Assembly: GCF_921293095.1 (NCBI RefSeq)
Contig: NC_060247.1
Span: forward strand, 109,635,111 to 109,699,110
DNA from: Ischnura elegans
Taxonomy: Eukaryota; Arthropoda; Insecta; Odonata; Coenagrionidae
Direction: 5' to 3'
Length of the DNA: 64,000 nucleotides
Below are positions 21,298 through 29,690 of this stretch, piece by piece (the first letter of the stretch is position 1; each line of letters begins with the position of its first letter). Below the pieces are notes generated by a model that worked only from the letters and a program-made list of their open reading frames with translations, searched no databases and was not told the origin of the DNA. Both the position numbers and the translations under genes were made by a program.

Positions 21298-21920
21298 AAG
21301 CTACCGAGGCGTCATTCTCCCCTGTGGAAATTTGTGGACTATACCGGACAAGGTGGTATGGACTGCTGAGCATATTATGCGACTAGCAGTCCAGGTCGTG
21401 CGCATGGCGCCACAGCCGGAGAGCAAAGCCCGAACTTTGAACACGAGAGGTGTTCGCTCTAGACTTATTTAAGTATACCGGGACCAGCCACGGCTCACCT
21501 ATGATAGTTGCATTATATGCTCAGCAGTCCATACCACCTTGTCCGGTATAGCCCACAAATTGGAGCATTTTGGAATGGAGCAATTTCAATGGGACATTTT
21601 ATATCACCCGGGGTGCAATGCCGACCAAGTGCCGTGTGACTTCCATCTTAACGCTGAAATGAAGATGTGACTTGGAGGGAAGCGTTTTCAAATGGACGAT
21701 GATGAGCTTCAGGACGAAGGGAAAAATCATTGGAAGTTATTGGCGGCAACATTCTATTAAGAAGGTGTAGTAAAGCTTGACCACAGGCACTAACAATTCC
21801 TCAATCGCCGAGGAGATTATGTCGAAAGGACACCACAGTTGTACTCAAGATTTACCTATGAAATAATTTTTGATCATTCATTTCACCTTCTGTTCATGGC
21901 TCATCGGAGGTTGAAAAAAA
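21298..21920 (+). mobile_element. Composite unit: inverted-repeat hairpin plus mariner transposase scrap, copy 1
   Basis: Nearly identical to 56,417-56,853. Begins with the acceptor-side remnant of the tRNA-like head ('agttaagctaccgaggcg'), then two ~52-bp inverted arms (21,329-21,380 and 21,510-21,562) around a 129-bp spacer, then a mariner fragment. The spacer ends with 'taagtataccggga', also seen at 11,864. Confidence 0.8.
21563..21920 (+). pseudogene. Tc1/mariner transposase C-terminal fragment
   Basis: The plus strand translates to 'CDFHLNAEMKM', 'LGGKRFQMDDDELQDE', 'FLNRRGDYVERTPQLY', the order found in the last third of mariner (DD34D) transposases: CDFHLF..LK, LGGKRF, and the C-terminal N..GDYVE block. 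Stops (e.g. about 21,671 and 21,760) and the degraded PPYSPDL-type catalytic segment show it is dead. The copy at 56,691-56,853 keeps only the first half. Confidence 0.8.
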
Positions 21921-21933
21921 CGTCCCCCGTACC

Positions 21934-22060
21934 TTAATTAAATGTTCTGGGTGCATACCCCTTTGAACAACGAATACATTAAGCATGAAATTTTGAGTTT
22001 ATATTAAGTAAAAAAACACTGAAAACGTAATATGATAAATATAATAAAAAAAGACATAAT
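21934..22060. repeat. ~125-bp repeat shared with 11,745-11,864
   Basis: See 11,725-11,864. Here it follows the mariner scrap rather than preceding the SINE block, so the two modules have been shuffled relative to each other. Confidence 0.75.
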
Positions 22061-22253
22061 AAAACACTCCCAAAATAAATGTAACAAAAAGAGAGTAGGA
22101 ATAATTCGAATACTGATGTAGCAGGAATGTGTAACATTTTGATATCAATGAATCAAACGGGTTAATTGTCATAATTATAGCACACCTCTTCAATAGAGGA
22201 AACCTAACCCTTACCACTTAGAGAAGATATCTAGCAACGTCACAACAACCACT

Positions 22254-22876
22254 ATGGGGAACACCACGTGGGGAACACATATAAAGAATATTTGCGGCAC
22301 AGCCCTAAAGAAATTAGGATTCGTCAAGCGTATTGTGGGAAGATTTTCGGATGAGAAAGTAAAGGAAAGGTGCTATTTTGCTCTCGTCCGACCGCACCTT
22401 GAATATGCAGCGAGCATATGGGATCCGGTGCAGAAAGACTTAATCCGCGAACTGAATAAAATTCAAAGGAAGGCTGCACGTTTCGTCAAAAACTGCTACG
22501 GGCGTACAGACAGTGTTACCCAGATGTTAAGCGAGTTAGGCTGGGAGCCGTTGGAGACTCGGAGGCTGCGCGCTAGGCTTAGATTGCTTGAACAATTGAG
22601 AATGGATATCTTTAAGAGCGACACAGAGAACATAATATTAGAGCCACACTATATTTCCAGGTCCGATAGATGTGATAAATTAAGAGAGTTGTTTTGCCGA
22701 ACGGATAGATATGCGAATTCGTTTTTCCCCCGAACCATAAAGGACTTTAATAAACGCTTGTCCCAACTTCGTATGAGCACTTAATTTTTTTAGCTGTAAA
22801 CGGCTGGTGTCCTAACACCCCCTGCCACACGCCTTTTAGGCGGCTTGCGGGGTATTATGTAGATGTAGATGTAGAT
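22254..22876 (+). mobile_element. 5'-truncated LINE: RT C-terminus and TGTAGA-repeat tail
   Basis: An intact 176-codon frame (22,254-22,784) gives the C-terminal region of a CR1/Jockey-type RT: 'WGTHIKNICGTALKKLGF', 'ALVRPHLEYAASIWDP', 'KIQRKAARFVKNCYGR', 'LGWEPLETRRLRARL'. The catalytic domain is upstream of the truncation. The 3' UTR ends in GTATTATG and then TGTAGA units to 22,876. Tails of the same type mark copies at 195-575, 35,725-36,110, 38,290-38,378 and 61,822-61,895, so this is the reference copy for the family in this window. Confidence 0.85.
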
Positions 22877-23094
22877 ATCAAAACTAAAAATACTAATGTT
22901 AAGCGTGCCTTCTCACGAAATGATAATGCTGTCAACAACAAGGGAATCCCTTGTCAAATGGCATGACAAACGTTCCTATATTATTTACCATCGATTAAAT
23001 TATTATTACGCCTCTATTATTAATTATTAAAAATCATTTACATTCGAGATGGATGAAAGTAAATAAACTTGAGACGTGGAATTAGAATACTAAC
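22877..23094. other. Intron/flank, nothing recognised
   Basis: AT-rich sequence downstream of exon B on the minus strand. Confidence 0.4.
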
Positions 23095-23210
23095 CTGCAC
23101 ATAGCACTGCAATGAGGACATGGGCTATCAGGATACAACCCCTCCGGATCTCTTTCAAATGATCTCTCAATTTTATGAATGATGCATTTTTTAAAATCAG
23201 TCCATATCAC
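23095..23210 (-). CDS. Internal coding exon (exon B) of an unrecognised host gene
   Basis: 116 bp between ATTTATTCACAG|GTG and CAG|GTTAGT. Reads 'VIWTDFKKCIIHKIERSFER' and 'LYPDSPCPHCSAMC', with a Cys-x2-Cys-x3-Cys cluster that could bind metal. Phase 0 at the start fits the end of exon A. The frame is also open upstream to 23,306, so the exon may be longer if a different acceptor is used. Ends with two bases of a split codon. Confidence 0.6.
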
Positions 23211-23857
23211 CTGTGAATAAATAATTGCCAAGGATAAAAATTGTTTCCCCGATACACCATTAGTTTTTTCCTTAGCTTTGAGTGAAATAGAAACATCCGT
23301 TGACACAATGATTCTTTAAATAACATAGAATTCTTCGCCCGCTGAATGCACATTCAGATATCTTATTAACTGAAGGTTAGCGTTTATGATTTTTGAGTCA
23401 AAATTAATGATTTTTTGAATCAACTACGAGCTGGAGTACATGCTTCGATCAGTGTGAAATAAACTCGAGGTCCTACAAGTTGGAAAACAAGGCAGCTGAA
23501 ATTAATCTACTACCATGCATAGGACGTGTGTGACTTGATATAACTACATGTGCTCCATGGCCCAAGCGCGATGGAATATTGGAAGGCATTGTTCGATATG
23601 TTAAGTTACAAAAAAATCGCGAAAAATAATCCAGCAAGGTAGACTATTGGTATTCATATAAAGAATTGTTAAAAAACTGATCGTTTTAATTTATATATTA
23701 CAAAACGGCATAACTACAAAAACATCGCGTAAATTGTTAAATAAATTACTTAAGATACATTAAATCGATAGATACATTTATATCAGGGAAGGGAAAACGT
23801 GAGATACTGTTTCTGGACTATACATTTCATGAGTGACACACTGGTTTATTCAATTAC
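23211..23857 (-). other. Intron between exons A and B
   Basis: 647 bp, AT-rich, begins GTAATT (a weaker donor) and ends TTCACAG. No other feature. Confidence 0.5.
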
Positions 23858-23958
23858 CTCCTGTAATTTTAGGTTCAGCATCAAGATTTCTAGTAGCTTG
23901 ATGTCATCAATGCGTAGTTCATCAAATCCGTGTACCGGAAGAGTGACGCAAGCTGCCA
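23858..23958 (-). CDS. Internal coding exon (exon A) of an unrecognised host gene
   Basis: 101 bp between GTTTATTTTAG|TG and GAG|GTAATT. One open frame of 33 residues: 'AACVTLPVHGFDELRIDDIK' then 'LLEILMLNLKLQE', a short loop followed by an amphipathic helix. It ends on a codon boundary, in register with exon B. The preceding exon must leave one base and was not found. Confidence 0.6.
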
Positions 23959-24244
23959 CTAAAATAAACGTGAGAACATTTTATGCTCTTATTTAGAAAT
24001 TTAGAGAACAAGCACGCAGAGGCGGTCTGGGGTGATAACTTATTAGTTATAACTTTTTAGTTAAAATTAACATTAAAAAAATTAGTTATTATTTCTCAAG
24101 CCATCAATTTCCCCAAAAAACTGAAGTTTTAACGCACAGATGGTTTTCCAAAAGTGTCGGAGTAGATTACCATCGAGGAAGGACTTCCTTTGGCTTCATG
24201 CCAATCAAAAGTTCTTTTGTGTTTGCCAGATACTTGAAGAACTA
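23959..24244. other. Nothing recognised
   Basis: AT-rich flank upstream of exon A. Confidence 0.35.
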
Positions 24245-24504
24245 TGGGCGTACCCAGCGTAGGTAGAAGGGGGCAGCCCCCCCTTTCAAGGACAAGTCGC
24301 AATATTCTTTAAGGAAAATCAGGAGTGGTTTGAAACGAAAGTTATGAACTAATTTTCTTTATACCTACGAAAATGATATTAGTATAAGACATGGGATTAA
24401 AATAAAGATGTTTATTTTTTCAAGCAAATAATTAAAAAAACTAATGTTACAACTTGAACTACCTTGGCTTGGCTCCCCCTCTAGTTTTGATCCAGGTTAC
24501 GCCC
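24245..24504. mobile_element. Small MITE with GGGCGTA-type ends
   Basis: 260 bp bounded by TA (24,243-24,244 and 24,505-24,506). The left end TGGGCGTACCC and right end GGTTACGCCC form imperfect inverted repeats, and both ends carry a short G/C-run block (GGGGGCAGCC / GGCTCCCCC) a little inside. Interior is AT-rich. A TA duplication would suit Tc1/mariner; a hAT origin cannot be excluded. Confidence 0.5.
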
Positions 24505-25670
24505 TAGTGACCAATCGATTAAGCAAGGGGCAATGCTTGTTACTTTCTACGTACCAACCCTAGTATTCGCTGATTGTCACTCGATAATTTTGTTTGTATT
24601 GTATTGCCTTTATGTTTTTTTCCATTTTTGTTCGCAGTGTGTCAAATCGTTTTGTTATCGCTCTTAGCTCTCAATTAAGATTAAAATTCCACTTAGTGTA
24701 ATTTGAACATCCAAGGGCATGTTCCCCTTAGTCCCTCTCTGGGTTTATCACTGGAATTTAATATACCAAAAGTGTGTAAAATATGCCCTAAGTTTAGAGG
24801 TAATTTGTGTTTCAATTTGTCAAAGTTGGCAAATACGTAGGAAAATATAACTAAATACTTTTGTACAAGGTGGTAACCACCAAACACTTCCGGCCGTATT
24901 CATAGATTTCCACTTAAAAAGCGCTAGTAAGGCGACTAACTTAGTCTGTTATTAAGGCCTTCAAGTCGCCCACTAAGGATATGGTATTCATGGATTCTAT
25001 TAAGTGAGCTACTAAGAGATACTAACTTAGTATACTACTAGCCAGCACGGCAGCTGATACTCGGTAGCGATTTGTGTTCTACCCGTTAGGATACTCTTGG
25101 CAACACTGCATCCGACTCCTTTGCAGCGCGGAAAATTTGTAAAACTGTCAAACAAAAGAAGTTGATGCATCAAAATGCATCGAAGTGTTTAATTGGTAAT
25201 GGATAAATTGATGTAATTCCATTTAAGATATATTTATTGATTATTGTACACTAACAATTATGCTGCACCATTGAGAAAGGAGAGATTTATGCGTACTACC
25301 GAAGCATTTGTATGTTTGAGATGCACTTATTCTTGAACAAAAGGCCGTGTGAACATCAATGAGATATATATGCACCATATATATCTCATTGATGAGATAT
25401 ATATGGTGCATATTTTATGCACTTCGGATAGTTATTTTCATGGGTCCATTGGTGCATGCGTGATGAGTATGAAAAAACATAATTAGCAACGTTAGCATTC
25501 ATACTCGAAAAGCAAAAGTACACCTCAATGTCGGGGTTTAAACGGAAAGTTGGAAAAGTTTACAGTGCGGAAAAAAATCGTAAAGAAAATAACGTTAAGG
25601 TAATGCCCCATTCACACGACCATTATTCTCAACCAGCGTAACATGACGTCAGAACCAGCGTGCGTTCAAA
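24505..25670. other. Intergenic DNA with an AT-rich palindrome
   Basis: No gene. Around 24,895-25,060 short repeats of 'gactaacttagt' and 'actaacttagta' occur. A 19-bp perfect hairpin lies at 25,354-25,394. Confidence 0.45.
25354..25394. repeat. 19-bp perfect inverted repeat, 3-nt loop
   Basis: CATCAATGAGATATATATG, loop CAC, then its exact complement. A further half copy of the arm follows at once (to about 25,415), as if the palindrome had begun to duplicate. Confidence 0.85.
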
Positions 25671-25678
25671 CATACCAT
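25671..25678. repeat. 8-bp target duplication, first copy
   Basis: CATACCAT directly before element E1; differs at one base from the copies at 26,736 and 34,159. Confidence 0.8.
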
Positions 25679-26735
25679 CAAGGTCCGTAAAGGACAGGTC
25701 GTGTCACGCTCCCATAGTGCATTTCGGTTTGATCGCCTTGGTTCCCGCCTGTCTGTTGTTTACATGGTGTTTTACATAGGGCATGTCAATTAATTTAAAA
25801 ACATTGTGTGCTGTAGTGCTCCGCATTGCGCCAATTCCACGAAAAACGGAGTAAGAATATTTCGTTTTCCTTCCGAACCTAAAAGAAGGGCTCTGTGGTC
25901 GATAGATTACAGAAGAAACAAATGAAAATCTTCAATAACATCGCACTTTGTGAGGTAAGCTAGTGACAATATTATAAGTATTTTTTGCCTGTAATTGTAC
26001 TTTGTATATATTATTTTTTTATATAATATACATTGTACATATATATTTGTATATATATGTATTCAACGTAAGTCGTAATAATTCTAGTAATAGCTTATCT
26101 CAATGAGGGAACATCACATAGTAGAAATATAGGCTTCTTAAAAGTTGTTAATACTGCTGTTGTCACCAGCATATTTTGATATGGATTCATTACGTTTTGC
26201 CTTGAAATTATGTTAGATAATGCAAAAGTGCCAAACTTTACAATGTTATTGTTTACTTCGGGCCATGTTTCATATGAAAAAATTCGGAAATATTGCATTT
26301 TCATTGTAAATTAGTAGAGTAATCGGATCGTATGTAACATCGCTTGCGCCAGTATACATTTCTTCAATTTGGTTTTATACGTGCGATGGTAATACCTTCG
26401 CTGTTCAGAAATACCTCAACTTCAAGTTTCAGAACTACACAGGTGTAATACAGATGTTTTTTCCATTGTCCTCCCTTGAAATTGCAAAATATTGTTATAA
26501 ATTGATAACATATTACCAAGGTTGTTTTTATCATGATTGTCATCCTTCTAGGTTGAACTAACTATGGCCTATGGTCAGTTGAATCGTGTACATGTTACTC
26601 ATGAGAGCTAGTAAAATCATTTGAATTGTAGAATTTTGCTGGATAATTTAAGGACTATGTGACAGTTTCCTGAGGGAGCATAATTGAAAGAAGTCATAGA
26701 TGCTGTTCCATAACCATCGTCCTTTACCGACCTTG
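25679..26735 (+). mobile_element. P-superfamily (THAP) transposon E1, internally deleted, 1,057 bp
   Basis: Left end CAAGGTCCGTAAAGGAC and right end the complement of CAAGGTCGGTAAAGGAC. The 8-bp duplication, CA-beginning ends and a THAP exon inside support the P superfamily. The left ~750 bp run parallel to the left end of E2 (26,744 onward); the right part is one copy of the ~270-bp unit repeated in E2, joined directly to the terminus. E1 is therefore a deletion derivative of an E2-like parent and encodes no transposase. Confidence 0.8.
25803..25954 (+). pseudogene. THAP-domain first exon remnant in E1
   Basis: Frame: 'VCCSAPHCANSTKNGV' (Cys-x4-Cys), 'RIFRFPSEPKRRALWSIDYR', then a stop where E2 has the conserved Trp, and 'SSITSHFVR' up to the donor AG|GTAAGC. 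The Met expected before VCC is ATT in both E1 and E2, so the start is lost or lies elsewhere. Confidence 0.75.
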
Positions 26736-26743
26736 CATACTAT
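26736..26743. repeat. 8-bp target duplication, shared middle copy
   Basis: CATACTAT lies between the right end of E1 and the left end of E2 with no extra base on either side. Confidence 0.9.
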
Positions 26744-26866
26744 CAAGGTCGGTAAAAGGCAGGTCGTGTCACGCTCCCATAGTGCATTTCGGTTTGATCA
26801 TCTTGGTTCCCACCTGTCTGTTGTTTACATGGTGTTTGCATAGGGCATATGAATTAATTTCAAAAA

Positions 26867-27018
26867 ATTGTGTGCTGCAGTGCTCCGATTTGCTCCAATT
26901 CCACGAAAAACGGAGTATGAATATTTCGTTTTCCTTCTGATCGTAAAAGAAAGGCTCCTTGGTCGATAGATTGCAGAAGAAACAAATGGAAATCTACAAT
27001 AACATCGCACATTGTGAG
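26867..27018 (+). pseudogene. THAP-domain first exon remnant in E2
   Basis: Frame: 'VCCSAPICSNSTKNGV', stop TGA, 'IFRFPSDRKRKAPWSIDC', 'RRNKWKSTITSHIVR', donor AG|GTAAGG. Cys-x4-Cys, F-R-F-P and the Trp of a THAP finger are all present; the stop replaces the Arg codon kept in E1. The long minus-strand open frame over the same bases (26,825-27,214) is a mirror of this exon and is not conserved in E1. Confidence 0.8.
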
Positions 27019-27364
27019 GTAAGGAAGTGACAATATTATAAGTATTTTTTGCCTGTATTTGTACTTTGTAAATATTTATATATTCAACGTAAGTCTTAAT
27101 AATTCTAGCAATAGTATATGTCAATGAGGGAACGTCACATAGTAGAAATATAGGCTTCTCAAAAGTTGTTGACAACGCTGTTGTCACCAGCATATTTTGA
27201 TACGGATTCATCACGCTTTGCCTTGAAATTATGTTAAGTAATGCAAAAGTGCCAAACTTTTCAATGTTATTTATTACTTCGGGTCATGTTTCATACGGAA
27301 TAATACGGAAATGGTGCATTTTCATTGTAAATTAGTAGAATAATCGGATCGTATGTAGGCTCGC

Positions 27365-27595
27365 TTGCGCCAGTATACATTTCTTCAATTCAGTTTTATA
27401 CGTGCAATGGATAATGCCTTCTCTGTTCAGAAATTCCTCAATTTTTACGAATATTATTATTTAGGTTTGTTTCACTGCGGAGAAGTTAAGAGTGTCGTCA
27501 ACAGGATGGTCGCAAACTACATAAACAAACTGCCGTTCCAACAGCGATTTCTGGAAAAAGGTATGTATTCTGAAGATAAGTTATACAAAGTTTGA
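27365..27595 (+). pseudogene. Possible second exon of the E2 transposase
   Basis: An open segment reading 'GLFHCGEVKSVVNRMVANYI' and 'NKLPFQQRFLEKG', ending near a donor-like GGTATGT (about 27,561). E1 lacks it. The sequence looks coded but does not show the His and Cys that should complete the THAP finger, so its place in the gene is uncertain. Confidence 0.35.
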
Positions 27596-27747
27596 ATAAG
27601 TTTACATAGTTTTAATATTGCAAATTGGCGACAGTCGAATCTAGTCTTTTCTAATAATTTCAGTTTTTTATGCACTTTTGGAAGTCGTAATAAGATGTCC
27701 TGTTAAACTCGTGCATTCGTTATACGTTATGCATAGAAATTCTTGCA

Positions 27748-27871
27748 TCCAAACAACTCGGATATCAACCCGTGTGCTGGAGGAGAGTTGGTGGAAGAAC
27801 CAGACGTTCCCGACTGTCAACAGGACGAGATGTTGGTGATTAATTAGGAAATCCGGATGCTGAAAGCAAAA
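27748..27871 (+). pseudogene. Possible later exon of the E2 transposase (acidic, coiled-coil start)
   Basis: Reads 'PNNSDINPCAGGELVEEPDV', 'PDCQQDEMLVIN', stop TAG, 'EIRMLKAK', then a good donor AAA|GTAAGT at 27,871/27,872. In THAP transposases an acidic linker and a leucine-rich coiled coil follow the DNA-binding domain, which this resembles. Confidence 0.45.
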
Positions 27872-28679
27872 GTAAGTGTATTATGATATTATGGAAAAGT
27901 ATTTACAAATTATGATTGTGAAGTTCAATGCAACCATGTACGAGAAAGTTATATGCTTTACTCGAGTTTTAATTCTGCTAGTGTGTAGTAAATTTATGAG
28001 TTATGTAGTAGAATATTGAATTATCACTTGTTACGTTATTTGTTTGGCTTTCAGTTAACTTTTTTGTATCAGTGCTGTTGAAGTGATATTTTCATGATAC
28101 TGGATATTATGCACACCGAATTGCAGTAACCTATAACTTCATACATGGACTCCTTCGCGTATAAATTTATATAAAGCCTATGTACCGTTTATAAAGTTGT
28201 CTGGTAGTTTTTGAGAATGTCGCAAAGTATATCTTCATTTAAAGGAAGGGTCTATTGACAGGAATTTCATTAAAGTGTGGGCTATAGGGATATCAATATA
28301 TGGCAGTTCAATTATTTGACAGTTATTTGAGTGCAGTCATTGTGTGTTGAATTCATGGGAATAAGGACATGTGGTATTATGTGAGGTTAAGTTATTGAGA
28401 GTGTAACAGTAGTGTGGGAAAAATAGACCTTAAATCTATGCTATCATTCATTTACTGTGTAAATGGTGCAACAACATCAGCCCATTTTACGTATTGTGGA
28501 TTAGTGCAAAAGTTGAACATTATATGGCCAAATTCATGCAAAAAGTAATAAATATTCAACACTGTAATAGATACTAATCATTATATGTGTTAATAGATTA
28601 CCCACTGTAGGATGTGAATCAATACGGTGAAGCCTAATGAAAATGACCACATACAATTTATAATCTGATATTATTGTGA

Positions 28680-29690
28680 TGAGCATTGCTTTTCGCAGGC
28701 ATTACCTGTCCTTCCTATGCAAACTATTTCCAAGGTTGTTCCTATTATTTCTGCCATTTTTTCAGGTTGAACTATGATGAGCTAGTCAGGTGAAGCAGCA
28801 ACAAAATAAAAATGTACTCATGAAAGCATTTGAACTGTGGAATGACTGCTGGATAAATTAAGGAAGCAAGTGACCGTCTTATGAGGAATACTGCCTAAGT
28901 CTTGGAAGCTGTTTCATAAGTACACAGGTGTAAGTAGATGTTTTTTTCCATTGTCCTCCCTTGCAATCGCAAAATATTGTTATAAATTTATAACATATTA
29001 CCAAGGTTGTTTTTATCATTATTGTCATCCTTCTAGGTTGAATGGTCTATGGTCAGTTGAAGCGTGTACATATTACTCATGAGAGCTGGTAAAATCATTG
29101 GAATTGTAGAATTTTGCTGGATAATTTAAGGACAATGTGACAGTTTCCTGGGGGAACATTATTGAAAGAAGTCATAGATGCTGTTCCACAACCATAAAGG
29201 TGTAAGTAGATGTATTTTTTCATCCAGTCCTTCCCTTGCTACATATTTCCATGGTTGTTCTTTTAATTCTAATAATTCTTCTAGGTTGATATATGATCCA
29301 TGGTCAGGTGAAGTGTGAACATGTTACTTATGAGAGCTGGTAAAATCATTTGAATTGTAGAATGTAGATAGAGAAATTAAGGAAGCAAGTGAGAGTCTTA
29401 TGGGGAACATTGTCGGAAAAGTTTATGAAGCTGTCTCATAACCACACATGTGTAAGTAGGTGCATTTTTTCATCTTGTGTTCCGTTGCAACATATTCCCA
29501 ATGGTGTTCATATCATTATTATCATTCTTCTAGGTTGAATTATGATCTATGGTCAGTTGAGGCATTAACACGGTATTCATGAGAGATGGTGAAATCAGTT
29601 GAATTATGGAATGATGGCTGGAGAATTTAAGGAAGAAGTTGGTTGCCTCATGAGGATTATTTATTAAAAAAATGGTAAGTCATGTAAGAG
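28680..29690 (+). repeat. Diverged ~250-270-bp tandem units with splice-like borders (in E2)
   Basis: Units recur at 28,680-28,925, 28,926-29,197, 29,198-29,448 and 29,449-29,690, with a lone copy in E1 (26,438-26,720) and another at 31,000-31,290. Each has (A/T)GGTGTAAGTAG at one border (28,926, 29,198; TGTGTAAGTAG at 29,449), an AT-rich ~100-bp stretch, then a pyrimidine-rich TTCTTCTAG|GTTGA (28,764 variant TTTTTCAG; 29,031; 29,277; 29,528) and a ~150-bp block with 'atggtcag', 'catgagag' and 'ggtaaaatca'. The blocks contain stops in all frames, so they are not coding. Confidence 0.75.

Noticed and set aside
23095..23210. KDZ-type transposase fragment (CPxC motif)
   Set aside because: Only the short CPHC resemblance supports it; the DGN segment that should follow is not present, and the splice structure suits a host exon.
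26825..27214. 129-codon minus-strand frame
   Set aside because: Lies antisense to the THAP exon remnant of E2; the parallel region of E1 does not keep it.
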